DNA from: JAVVEW01 sp032251045
Lineage (GTDB): Bacteria > Pseudomonadota > Gammaproteobacteria > Methylococcales > Methylomonadaceae
Length of the DNA stretch: 6,941 nt
Reading direction: 5' to 3'
NCBI GenBank assembly: GCA_032251045.1
Contig: JAVVEW010000081.1
Coordinates: 1-6,941, forward strand
The number at the start of each line of letters is the position of its first letter. Position 1 is the stretch's first letter. The notes under the pieces were generated by a model that did no database searches, was not told where the DNA came from, and was given only the letters and a program-made list of their open reading frames with translations. Shown one piece after another: positions 1-6,110 of this stretch. The position numbers and the translations under genes were made by a program.

Positions 1-510
1 CACGTTTAAGCGATAGTACAAATCACTGCGAAACAAGCCGCGCTCGATAAGCTCGGGCAAGGCCTCGTTAGTGGCGGCAATCACGCGTACATTGGCATAA
101 CGCGGCTTGATTTCACCCACCGGCAAATAGTCGCCATGCTCCAAAAAGCGCAGTAGCTTACCTTGCACGTCCAGCGGCAAGGAATTGATTTCATCCAAAA
201 ACAAGGTGCCGCCATCAGCCGCTTCCAGCAAGCCGGCTTTGGTGTCTTGCGCCCCGGTAAACGCGCCTTTTTTATGGCCGAATAATTCCGACTCCACCAA
301 AGATATCGACAATGCCGCGCAATTGATGGTGATAAACGGCTTGTCGGCGCGTTGGCTGGCTTGTTGAATGGTGCGGGCAAATACCTCCTTACCCGTGCCG
401 GTTTCTCCTTTCAATAGTAAAGTGACATCGGTTGGCGCAATGACTTTGGCATTACGAATCAGCGCTTCAAGCAGCGGTGACTTACCAATAATAGCGGTGA
501 AAGGATCCAT
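1..510 (-). CDS. Sigma-54-dependent transcriptional activator, AAA+ domain (partial, C-terminus beyond window)
   Basis: This is a bacterial enhancer-binding protein that would use ATP hydrolysis to remodel the sigma-54 RNA polymerase closed complex. The 170 visible residues are almost entirely the central AAA+ domain: Walker A GETGTGKE at 35-42, the sigma-54 contact loop GAFTGA at 82-87, Walker B with D106-E107, sensor I asparagine N148 in VIAATN, and the arginine-finger region with R161 and R167. The start is fixed: ATG at 510 is directly preceded by an in-frame TGA, with GAGG eight bases upstream. The AAA+ domain therefore begins about six residues from the N-terminus, with no receiver, PAS or GAF domain, an arrangement like PspF. 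The C-terminal helix-turn-helix expected in the family lies outside the window. It starts 10 bases after the TauE/SafE-like gene and is probably cotranscribed with it. Family assignment is secure; target genes are unknown. Confidence 0.93.
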   Translation of the reverse strand, partial: MDPFTAIIGKSPLLEALIRNAKVIAPTDVTLLLKGETGTGKEVFARTIQQASQRADKPFITINCAALSISLVESELFGHKKGAFTGAQDTKAGLLEAADGGTLFLDEINSLPLDVQGKLLRFLEHGDYLPVGEIKPRYANVRVIAATNEALPELIERGLFRSDLYYRLNV

Positions 511-520
511 TCATATGACC

Positions 521-1237
521 TCAGAAATGTTGCATACGTAAAGGGTTAAGCCATGGTAGCGCCGCCAGAATGGCCAATAAAATCATAAATACCCCGATGG
601 CCCGGCGAAAATTAGGCATGGCCATCAAGCGCGTCACGAGGGACGCGATTATACCGGCGCCGGCAACGGCCGGTAAAGTCCCAAGACCAAACGCCAACAT
701 AGTCAAGCCACTGTGTATGAAGCTACCGGTAGCCGCGGCCAACACCAAACCGGTATAGACCAAACCACATGGCAACCAGCCCCAAACCGCGCCGAACAAA
801 AATGCCTGGAAGCGCGTTGTTACCGGCACCAGACGCCGCCCGTAAGGTTCAAGCATGCGCCAGAAATAACGTCCGGTTTTTTCAATATAGGCAAATTTAG
901 GAAACCAGCCCGAAATGTAAAGCCCCGCGCCCGTCATAATCGCAGCCGACAGCAACTGAAGAATACGGTGACCATGACCTTCGCCAAACGGTAACGACAA
1001 AAACACCTCAAACAAACCCGCCAACATACCGGCCAGGCTATAGCTGATGATCCGTCCCAGGTTATAGCTGACCACAAATGGAATGAGCCTGGCTTTGTGG
1101 CTGCGAACCTCCGGCTTCAGGCTTAAGGTCAAAGTGCCAATAATCGAGCCACACATGCCAAGACAATGCAGGCTACTGAACAATCCCAGCCCGAATGCTA
1201 CCAGGTAGGAGGTGGCAAAATTCAGCTCGACAGCCAT
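521..1237 (-). CDS. TauE/SafE-like (UreH/DsbD_2-type) integral membrane protein with HCxGMCG motif
   Basis: This 238-residue protein of about six hydrophobic segments is the compact type commonly annotated 'sulfite exporter TauE/SafE family'. Residues 24-30 read HCLGMCG in the first membrane segment, and a second conserved-looking cysteine, C157, sits in WGWLPCGLVY opposite it in the second half, suggesting two internally related halves. In many proteobacteria relatives with this motif sit beside cbb3 oxidase assembly genes (ccoGHIS) or DsbD-like thiol and metal handling genes. The Cys/His/Met cluster would suit copper or thiol chemistry better than sulfite export. None of those neighbours is present here. 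The ATG at 1237 overlaps the pyrF stop as TGATG and lacks a strong ribosome site of its own, so translation is probably coupled to pyrF. Topology and family are well supported; substrate is not. Confidence 0.82.
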   Translation of the reverse strand: MAVELNFATSYLVAFGLGLFSSLHCLGMCGSIIGTLTLSLKPEVRSHKARLIPFVVSYNLGRIISYSLAGMLAGLFEVFLSLPFGEGHGHRILQLLSAAIMTGAGLYISGWFPKFAYIEKTGRYFWRMLEPYGRRLVPVTTRFQAFLFGAVWGWLPCGLVYTGLVLAAATGSFIHSGLTMLAFGLGTLPAVAGAGIIASLVTRLMAMPNFRRAIGVFMILLAILAALPWLNPLRMQHF

Positions 1238-1962
1238 CAGGCAGAGGTAAACACAGCGGCAATCTGGTCTTGAATGGCGCGTGCCGCGGCTTTTGGGTCG
1301 GCAGCATCGCGAATGGGCCGACCGACGACAATATAGTCCGCGCCAAAACTCAAAGCATCGGTGACCGTGACCACCCGCTTCTGATCATCCTCGACCCGAT
1401 TTTCCACCGGCCTGACGCCAGGCGTGACAATCAGCAAACGCGAACCTAAATCTGCACGCAGACGCTTGGCTTCCAGGCCAGACGACACTACACCATCACA
1501 GCCTAAGGCCAAAGCTCGTTTGGCGCGGGAATACACCAGCGCCTCAACATCGCACTGAAAACCCAAATCATCCAGGTCGCCACGATCCAGGCTGGTCAGG
1601 CAGGTCACGGCCAGCACGCCCAGCCCGCCTTTGTTAGCAACCGCCGCCTCGATAATGGCATCATTGCCATGCACGGTGGCAAAATCCACACCTTTCGCAC
1701 TTAATGCGGCAATCGCCCGGCCCACCGTGGCTGGAATATCGAAAAACTTCAGATCCACAAACACCTGCTTGCCCTGCGCCTTCAGCCAGTCGATAAAACT
1801 GAAGCAATCACCGTTCATGAATAGCTCCATACCGACCTTATAAAAACCAACCTGATCGGCCAAGGCGGTCACCAGATGACGGGCTTGCTGGGTATCAGGC
1901 ACATCCAGCGCCATGATCAAGCGCTGCTCGGATGCAATCGCGGGGTGATGAGTGTTAGGCAT
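1237..1962 (-). CDS. pyrF: Orotidine 5'-phosphate decarboxylase
   Basis: This cytoplasmic enzyme decarboxylates OMP to UMP, the last step of de novo pyrimidine synthesis. The 241 residues cover the full TIM barrel. Visible catalytic elements are D20 in ALD, K42 in YKVG, the D70-x-K72-xx-D75 charged network in VDLKFFDIP, T123 in the LTS loop, and phosphate-binding R215 in VVGRPI. The motif reads KFFDIP where E. coli has KFHDIP, and TVHGND where E. coli has NVHASG, so it belongs to a different PyrF subgroup from the enterobacterial enzyme. The start is the weak point: ATG at 1962 has no clear Shine-Dalgarno sequence, and an internal ATG at 1914 would begin right at ALDVP, removing 16 residues; 1962 is kept as the longer form. 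It is the first gene of the minus-strand cluster. Confidence 0.95.
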   Translation of the reverse strand: MPNTHHPAIASEQRLIMALDVPDTQQARHLVTALADQVGFYKVGMELFMNGDCFSFIDWLKAQGKQVFVDLKFFDIPATVGRAIAALSAKGVDFATVHGNDAIIEAAVANKGGLGVLAVTCLTSLDRGDLDDLGFQCDVEALVYSRAKRALALGCDGVVSSGLEAKRLRADLGSRLLIVTPGVRPVENRVEDDQKRVVTVTDALSFGADYIVVGRPIRDAADPKAAARAIQDQIAAVFTSA

Positions 1963-2016
1963 AAGTTACACGTTTGTTCGTCATTTGAATGCAGCACCGA
2001 ACGCTGCGGGTCGGGT

Positions 2017-2045
2017 ATCATAGCAAAAGCCCTTCAGCTTAAAAA
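2017..2045 (-). promoter_or_regulatory. Candidate extended -10 promoter for pyrF cluster
   Basis: Reading the minus strand, TATGAT (2017-2022) matches five of six bases of the -10 consensus and is preceded by TGC, giving an extended -10. A poor -35, TTTTTA (2040-2045), sits 17 bases upstream. Transcription would start near 2010, about 48 bases before the pyrF ATG. The weak -35 is tolerable for an extended -10 promoter. This is inferred from sequence match only. Confidence 0.5.
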
Positions 2046-2056
2046 CGCAGAATGTT

Positions 2057-2144
2057 CCATTCTCGCCATTCTCACCGAAGTCTTGCCAAGACACCGGCGG
2101 CATGTTTCCCGACGCGCCTGAGCAGGCTCCGCTCCCGCATTCTC
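2057..2144. repeat. Three copies of CATTCTC in the divergent pyrF/permease intergenic region
   Basis: CCATTCTC occurs twice in tandem with a 9-base period (2057-2064 and 2066-2073), and CATTCTC returns at 2138-2144. The copies lie between the pyrF promoter candidate and the permease start. They could be binding sites for a regulator of the divergent genes, but seven-base repeats in 200 bases may also arise by chance. Confidence 0.35.
2080..2092. promoter_or_regulatory. Perfect inverted repeat (operator-like) between divergent genes
   Basis: GTCTTG-C-CAAGAC is a perfect dyad with six-base arms and one central base. It lies about 35 bases upstream of the pyrF -35 candidate and 74 bases before the permease start, a plausible position for a shared regulator. 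No known operator consensus was recognised. Confidence 0.35.
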
Positions 2145-2165
2145 CAGCAATTAAAGTACACAATC

Positions 2166-3083
2166 ATGATCGACACCTTAACACAGATGGCCTTGATGAT
2201 AGCCATTGGCCTGGCCTGGCGCAGCCTGACACCGGCCGGCCTGAGCGCCGAGCGCGTACGTCCGATACTCACCTCTCTGGTATTGTATGTGTTCTTGCCC
2301 GCCTTGGTACTGGAGGTGTTGTGGCAGGCGCCGGTGGGGGTGAATTCGGTCAAGTTTTCGATCATTGGCATCACCTGCATAGTTGCCAGCACCGCGCTTG
2401 CCGCCATAACAGGCTTGCTGCTGCGTATGCCAAAACCGCGCCTGGGCGCCCTGATTCTGGCCTCTGCCTTTGCCAACGTGACCTACCTGGGTTTGCCAGT
2501 ATTACAGGAAACATTTGGCCCCTGGGCGCGCTCGGTTGCCATTCAGATGGACTTTTTCGCCGCCTCGCCGATGGTGTTTACTTTAGGCGTTTGGGTGGCC
2601 AAGAAACTGGGCACGCATGAAGAGGTCAAAGCGCAAGCCTGGTGGCGTTATTTCAATATTCCGCCGTTCTGGGCGGCAGGCGTTGCAGTGGCGCTGAACA
2701 TTTACCAGGTGCCCATGCCAACCTGGCTGGCCGGAACGCTGGCCAAACTGGCCGCGGGAGTCACGCCGCTGATGCTGATCGCTTTAGGCCTGGCACTGAA
2801 TTGGCGCAGCTTGCACGGTCGAGTGGCCGGTTATATGCTGCCTGTGGTGCTGGTCAAGCTTGCGGCCATGCCGGCCATGGCCTGGCTGCTGGTGCAATTC
2901 TTGCCCCTACCAGGCGAACAGGCCGCAGCCGCCGTACTGGAAATGGCCATGCCCAGCATGGTACTGGGCCTGGTGTTTTGCGACCGCTACCGACTGGACA
3001 GCGAGTTATTCGCCATGGCGGTCACCGTCACCACGGCATTAAGTTTTATCACCTTACCGTTTTGGTATCGCTTGTTGACTTGA
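2166..3083 (+). CDS. AEC-family permease (auxin efflux carrier / malonate transporter type)
   Basis: This inner-membrane secondary transporter has 305 residues, matching the usual length of about 300-320 for the AEC family, and about ten hydrophobic segments. Family hallmarks are the N-terminal segment with VRPILTSLVLYVFLPALV, the ASAFANVTYLGLPVL motif around residues 99-113, and the C-terminal AMPSMVLGLVFCDRY followed by a last helix with TTALSFITLP. Known members move dicarboxylates such as malate or malonate, or other organic anions; the substrate here cannot be read. ATG at 2166 is chosen over the open frame from 2052 because it begins immediately before the first membrane helix, and the upstream extension (MFHSRHSHRS...) is arginine-rich with no family resemblance. 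The Shine-Dalgarno sequence is weak. The stop is one base before the cysG start, so the two are almost certainly cotranscribed and probably translationally coupled. Confidence 0.88.
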   Translation: MIDTLTQMALMIAIGLAWRSLTPAGLSAERVRPILTSLVLYVFLPALVLEVLWQAPVGVNSVKFSIIGITCIVASTALAAITGLLLRMPKPRLGALILASAFANVTYLGLPVLQETFGPWARSVAIQMDFFAASPMVFTLGVWVAKKLGTHEEVKAQAWWRYFNIPPFWAAGVAVALNIYQVPMPTWLAGTLAKLAAGVTPLMLIALGLALNWRSLHGRVAGYMLPVVLVKLAAMPAMAWLLVQFLPLPGEQAAAAVLEMAMPSMVLGLVFCDRYRLDSELFAMAVTVTTALSFITLPFWYRLLT

Positions 3084-3084
3084 T

Positions 3085-4479
3085 ATGGACTTTTTACCGA
3101 TTTTTATGCGCCTCGGTCAGCGTCGCTGCTTGGTGGTTGGCGGCGGCGCGGTGGCCGAGCGCAAACTGCGCCTGTTATTGAAAACCGACGCCCCGGTGCG
3201 TGTGGTGGCCGAAACCGTCAGCCCCGAAGTTCGGCAGATGGTCGATGCGCACGGACTGGAACTTTACCAGCGGCGCTTTGCAGCCGATGATGTTGTGGGC
3301 TGCGGCCTGATTATTGCCGCAACCAACGATCATGCCAGTAATCTGGCCATTCATCGCATTGCCCGGAAACACAGCATTCCCATCAATGTGGTCGATACTC
3401 CGGCGTTGTGTGATTTTATTTTTCCCGCCAATGTTGATCGAACGCCCCTGGTAGTCGCCGTTTCCTCGGGCGGCGCCTCACCCGTACTGGCCCGTTGGCT
3501 GCGCGCTAAAATCGAAGCCTGGCTGCCGGCTCGCTATGGCCAACTGGCACGCTTGGCCGAACGGATGCGCGCTCCTGTCAAACAGCGATTACCAGACGAA
3601 AAAGCTCGGCGCGCTTTCTGGGAAAAAATCTTACAAGGTCCGATTGCCGAACAGGTGCTGGCCGGGCGCGAACAGGACGCCGAACAAGCACTGAACGAGG
3701 CTCTGGCAAACAGTGCGCAAACCGCCACCGGCGAGGTTTATTTAATCGGCGCAGGGCCGGGCGATCCGGATTTATTGACCTTCAAGGCGTTGCGATTGCT
3801 GCAACAGGCCGATGTGGTAGTCTATGACCACTTAGTCAACCCGGACATTATCGAGCTGGCACGGCGCGATGCACAGCGCATTTATGCTGGCAAACAACGC
3901 CAACAACACACGCTGCCACAACCGCAAATCAACCAACTGCTGATTGATAAAGCCCGATCCGGCCTGAAAGTGGCAAGGCTCAAAGGCGGCGACCCGTTCA
4001 TTTTTGGACGCGGTGGTGAGGAAATCGAATCCTTGATGGCCTTAGGCATACCGTTCCAGGTGGTTCCAGGCATTACCGCCGCCTCAGGTTGCGCCGCCTA
4101 TGCCGGCATTCCGCTGACACACCGGGATCATGCACAATCGTGCACCTTCGTGACCGGACACCTTAAGAATGATCAAATCAATCTGGACTGGCAAGACCTG
4201 GTCAAGCCAAGGCAAACCGTGGTCATTTACATGGGCCTGGTCGGGCTGGCGCAAATATGCGCCCAATTTATCGCTCATGGTGCGGAACCGGATCGGCCTG
4301 CCGCCATTGTGCAACAAGCCACCACCTCCAACCAGAAAGTGGTCATCGGCACTTTGGCCAACTTGCCCGAATTATGTGCGCAAGCGCAGCTGCAAGCGCC
4401 AACACTGATTATCATCGGCTCCGTGGTGCGTTTACATAACCACCTCGCCTGGTTCTCAACCGCGCCCGCCATGCCCTAA
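3085..4479 (+). CDS. cysG: Siroheme synthase (uroporphyrinogen-III C-methyltransferase / precorrin-2 dehydrogenase / sirohydrochlorin ferrochelatase)
   Basis: This fused enzyme makes siroheme from uroporphyrinogen III: two SAM-dependent methylations, NAD-dependent oxidation of precorrin-2, and iron insertion. Siroheme is the cofactor of assimilatory sulfite and nitrite reductases. At 464 residues it is close to E. coli CysG (457). The N-terminal Met8-like half (about 1-210) has the canonical MDFLPIF start, the Rossmann loop VVGGGAVAERK, catalytic Asp104 in NVVD and Ser128 in SSGGASPVLAR, which is phosphorylated in the Salmonella enzyme. The C-terminal methyltransferase half (about 216-460) has GAGPGDPDLLT, Asp248 in VYDHLV, Lys270, RLKGGDPFIFGRGGEE near 298-313 and VVPGITAA. 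These key residues fall at the same numbers as in E. coli, so full trifunctionality is expected. It starts one base after the permease stop with no clear ribosome site. No reductase gene is in the window. Confidence 0.97.
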   Translation: MDFLPIFMRLGQRRCLVVGGGAVAERKLRLLLKTDAPVRVVAETVSPEVRQMVDAHGLELYQRRFAADDVVGCGLIIAATNDHASNLAIHRIARKHSIPINVVDTPALCDFIFPANVDRTPLVVAVSSGGASPVLARWLRAKIEAWLPARYGQLARLAERMRAPVKQRLPDEKARRAFWEKILQGPIAEQVLAGREQDAEQALNEALANSAQTATGEVYLIGAGPGDPDLLTFKALRLLQQADVVVYDHLVNPDIIELARRDAQRIYAGKQRQQHTLPQPQINQLLIDKARSGLKVARLKGGDPFIFGRGGEEIESLMALGIPFQVVPGITAASGCAAYAGIPLTHRDHAQSCTFVTGHLKNDQINLDWQDLVKPRQTVVIYMGLVGLAQICAQFIAHGAEPDRPAAIVQQATTSNQKVVIGTLANLPELCAQAQLQAPTLIIIGSVVRLHNHLAWFSTAPAMP

Positions 4480-4543
4480 AATAACCCCGCGCCGCTTAAC
4501 CAAGCACAAACACGCACTTTCCAACGTTGAGCCTACCATCACC

Positions 4544-5485
4544 ATGATTCGAGTTTTATCTCTGCTCTTGACGGTCACTTTGCTATCGGCATGTGACACC
4601 CCGACCGCCAAACAAACCGAACACCTGGCCCCGGAAGGTTTGTTCACCGCGGCGCTGTCTGAACACTATGCCCTGGTGGCCGGTACGCTGGGGCCGGCAC
4701 GATTATGGCGCATCACGCCTAAGCGCGAAATCGTGCACACCTGGCAGCACACCGAAGCTAACGACGGCATTATTAAAGTCGCCATTTCCGGCGATGAACG
4801 TTATGCCATAACCGCCGAACGCCACTCCTTTGCCTGGTGGCGCATCGCCGATGGACAACTGCTGGATGTCTGGAGCCTGCCTGACATCCAAAGCCTGGCC
4901 TTGGCACATGACGGCACCTTCGCACTGATTGGCCTGGAAGACAAGGCCGTGTATTTTGCTCTGGAATACGGCCGCACCATTCACGCCTTTACACATGACG
5001 CAGCCGTGACCACAGTTGCCTTGTCCGCCAGCGGTCAATTCGCCATCACCGGCTCCGCCGATACCTCCGCCAAATTATGGCGACTGACCGATGGCCAATT
5101 ACTACACCGCTTTGCCCATAAAAACGCGCTGATGACCGTCGCCATCAGCCCGGATGACCGCTATGTATTCAGTAATGCGGAATTAGGTCGGGCACGGCTA
5201 TGGCATCTGAAAAGCGGTAAACTCAAAACCACACTCGGCCCGGAATGGCTGACTTTGACCAGCGCGGCGTTTGCCCAGGACGGACTCAAGCTGGTTACCG
5301 GCCAAATGGCCGGACGCATCGAGTTATGGCAAACCAGCACCGGCAAGGCCTTAAAACTCTGGCGCACTAAAAAATCCGAACAAGGCCGGGGTGTTGCCGG
5401 CACGCCACTGGCGCTGAGCCTGCCCCCTAACAAGGACATCGTCAGTATTAACGGTAACGGCTATCTGCAACGCTGGCGGCAATAA
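4544..5485 (+). CDS. WD40-like seven-bladed propeller lipoprotein
   Basis: The 313-residue protein begins with a lipoprotein signal (MIRVLSLLLTVTLLSAC) whose lipobox LSAC places the lipidated cysteine at residue 17. Residue +2 is Asp18, which in E. coli is the Lol-avoidance signal, so inner-membrane retention facing the periplasm is possible. The rest is built of WD40-like units ending in LW, WW or RW pairs: about 31-56, 76-101, 114-140, 155-181, 196-221, 237-263 and 288-312. That is seven, enough for one closed propeller. The best repeat, at 155-181, reads VTTVALSASGQFAITGSADTS and then AKLWRL. WD40 propellers are binding scaffolds rather than enzymes; no catalytic residues were seen. It lies 64 bases after cysG with no terminator or strong promoter between, so cotranscription is likely. 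The ribosome site is weak. The partner is unknown, and no specific named family was recognised. Confidence 0.85.
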   Translation: MIRVLSLLLTVTLLSACDTPTAKQTEHLAPEGLFTAALSEHYALVAGTLGPARLWRITPKREIVHTWQHTEANDGIIKVAISGDERYAITAERHSFAWWRIADGQLLDVWSLPDIQSLALAHDGTFALIGLEDKAVYFALEYGRTIHAFTHDAAVTTVALSASGQFAITGSADTSAKLWRLTDGQLLHRFAHKNALMTVAISPDDRYVFSNAELGRARLWHLKSGKLKTTLGPEWLTLTSAAFAQDGLKLVTGQMAGRIELWQTSTGKALKLWRTKKSEQGRGVAGTPLALSLPPNKDIVSINGNGYLQRWRQ

Positions 5486-5516
5486 TTCAGGCTAAATTCA
5501 GATTAAAGCCTGATAA

Positions 5517-5544
5517 TTGAGCCAGTTTCGAGCTAAACGCTCAA
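5517..5544. promoter_or_regulatory. Hairpin after the propeller lipoprotein gene
   Basis: TTGAGC (5517-5522) and GTTT (5525-5528) pair with AAAC (5535-5538) and GCTCAA (5539-5544), giving a ten-pair stem with a two-base CA bulge and a six-base loop. No run of T follows on either strand, so it is not a standard rho-independent terminator. It could end or stabilise the upstream mRNA. A weaker seven-base inverted repeat, TCAGGCT/AGCCTGA, lies just before it (5487-5493 and 5507-5513). Confidence 0.4.
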
Positions 5545-5563
5545 ACACAATGACAAAAACGGA

Positions 5564-5592
5564 TTGAATTCCCAGCCAAGATTGGCTATAGT
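5564..5592 (+). promoter_or_regulatory. Sigma-70-type promoter of the cytochrome c gene
   Basis: TTGAAT (5564-5569) and TATAGT (5587-5592) are separated by exactly 17 bases. The -10 matches five of six consensus bases and the -35 four of six. Transcription should begin near 5599, leaving a leader of about 95 bases before the ATG at 5695. It is the best promoter match in the window. Confidence 0.72.
5574..5587. promoter_or_regulatory. Perfect dyad inside the promoter spacer (operator candidate)
   Basis: AGCCAA-GA-TTGGCT is a perfect inverted repeat occupying the spacer between the -35 and -10 hexamers; its last base is the first base of the -10. A protein bound here would directly control the cytochrome promoter. 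The 17-base spacer is normal, unlike the 19-20 bases typical of MerR-type activation, so repression by occlusion would be the simpler model. Confidence 0.5.
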
Positions 5593-5603
5593 CGCACGCT
5601 TAT

Positions 5604-5618
5604 TTGCCCCCGGGGCAA
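5604..5618. promoter_or_regulatory. Perfect dyad just downstream of the promoter
   Basis: TTGCCCC-C-GGGGCAA is a perfect inverted repeat with seven-base arms and one central base, beginning about five bases after the predicted transcription start. The single central base makes a tight RNA hairpin unlikely without opening inner pairs, so a DNA operator is the likelier reading. Confidence 0.45.
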
Positions 5619-5639
5619 TCTTAAGTAAATATAATGTCT

Positions 5640-5669
5640 TAACCGCTGCCTTGATTGGGCGGCTTGTTA
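5640..5669 (+). promoter_or_regulatory. Possible leader hairpin upstream of the cytochrome c ribosome site
   Basis: TAAC (5640-5643) and GCTGCC (5645-5650) can pair with GGCGGC (5658-5663, including one G-U pair) and GTTA (5666-5669), with a seven-base loop and a small internal loop. It ends 11 bases before the AGAGAGG ribosome site and leaves it free, so it could protect the 5' end of the message rather than block translation. Confidence 0.3.
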
Positions 5670-5680
5670 CCATCACCACG

Positions 5681-5687
5681 AGAGAGG
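5681..5687 (+). promoter_or_regulatory. Strong ribosome binding site for cytochrome c
   Basis: AGAGAGG lies seven bases before the ATG at 5695. It is clearly stronger than the sites of the plus-strand genes upstream and fixes the start of the cytochrome gene. Confidence 0.75.
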
Positions 5688-5694
5688 CTCTATT

Positions 5695-6030
5695 ATGAAA
5701 AAAACATTGATTACTCTGGCCAGCGCAGCTGCATTGACTCTTGGCGCTCAAGCCATGGCAGCGGGCGATGCTGAAATCGGCAAAAAAATCTATGACCGCG
5801 CTTTTGGCCGCGGCTGTGGCGCTTGCCATGACATTTCTTCCAACCCACAATTGCGCGAATTGATCGCAGCCGGTCAATTAGATCGTGAATCTTTCGGTAA
5901 AGTTTTGAAAGAAGGCCGTAATGGCATGCCTAAAGCCATGGAACAAATCATGAAAATCGGCCCTGTTAAAAAAGCTGGCCTGACCGAAGAACAAGCTATC
6001 GACGCTGTGTACGAATTCCTGAGCAAATAA
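5695..6030 (+). CDS. Periplasmic monoheme class I cytochrome c
   Basis: This small electron carrier has 111 residues, about 88 after signal removal. A Sec signal peptide (MKKTLITLASAAALTLGAQAMA) probably cleaves near residue 22 or 23, before AGDAEIGKKIY. One covalent heme site, CGACH, occupies 41-45 with His45 as proximal ligand; Met78 in GRNGMPKAM is the likely distal ligand and fits the class I pattern of MP after a loop. The C-terminal helix is LTEEQAIDAVYEFLSK. It stands alone: own promoter, strong ribosome site, own terminator. Its codons lean to GCT, GGT, CGT, GAA and AAA more than its GC-rich neighbours, suggesting high expression. The redox partner cannot be read, and no specific named cytochrome family was recognised. 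Confidence 0.93.
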   Translation: MKKTLITLASAAALTLGAQAMAAGDAEIGKKIYDRAFGRGCGACHDISSNPQLRELIAAGQLDRESFGKVLKEGRNGMPKAMEQIMKIGPVKKAGLTEEQAIDAVYEFLSK

Positions 6031-6054
6031 ACATAAGTTATTCAGACACACCCT

Positions 6055-6092
6055 AAAGCCAGCTCTGTAGCTTTTACAAGGCTGGCTTTTTT
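6055..6092 (+). terminator. Rho-independent terminator of the cytochrome c gene
   Basis: AAAGCCAGC (6055-6063) pairs with GCTGGCTTT (6081-6089). Inside it, TGTA (6066-6069) pairs with TACA (6075-6078), leaving a five-base loop. The 3' side runs into six T residues (6087-6092). It starts 25 bases after the cytochrome stop. On the other strand it lies after the bcp stop, but only TTT follows the stem there, so any bidirectional action would be weaker. Confidence 0.9.
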
Positions 6093-6110
6093 ATGCCCTT
6101 TTCAAAGGCT

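Noticed and set aside
81..380. Open frame 81-380 on the minus strand
   Set aside because: It is out of frame with the sigma-54 activator, whose Walker and GAFTGA motifs occupy the same strand in another frame.
2052..2165. N-terminal extension of the permease frame starting at ATG 2052
   Set aside because: The added 38 residues are basic and unlike AEC proteins, which begin directly with the first membrane helix; ATG 2166 gives the normal family length.
2102..2620. Long open frames overlapping the permease and cysG on other frames (for example 2102-2620, 2642-3181)
   Set aside because: They are low-complexity, Arg/Gly/His/Ala-rich products of a GC-rich codon pattern lying over clearly recognisable genes.
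5630..5635. Perfect TATAAT in the cytochrome c leader
   Set aside because: The position 17 bases upstream is C-rich with no -35 resemblance and no TG extension; the TTGAAT-17-TATAGT promoter upstream is better.
4534..5678. Shared TACCATCACCA in the leaders of the lipoprotein (4534-4544) and cytochrome c (5668-5678) genes
   Set aside because: An eleven-base match at different distances from the starts, with no dyad or known motif; probably coincidence.
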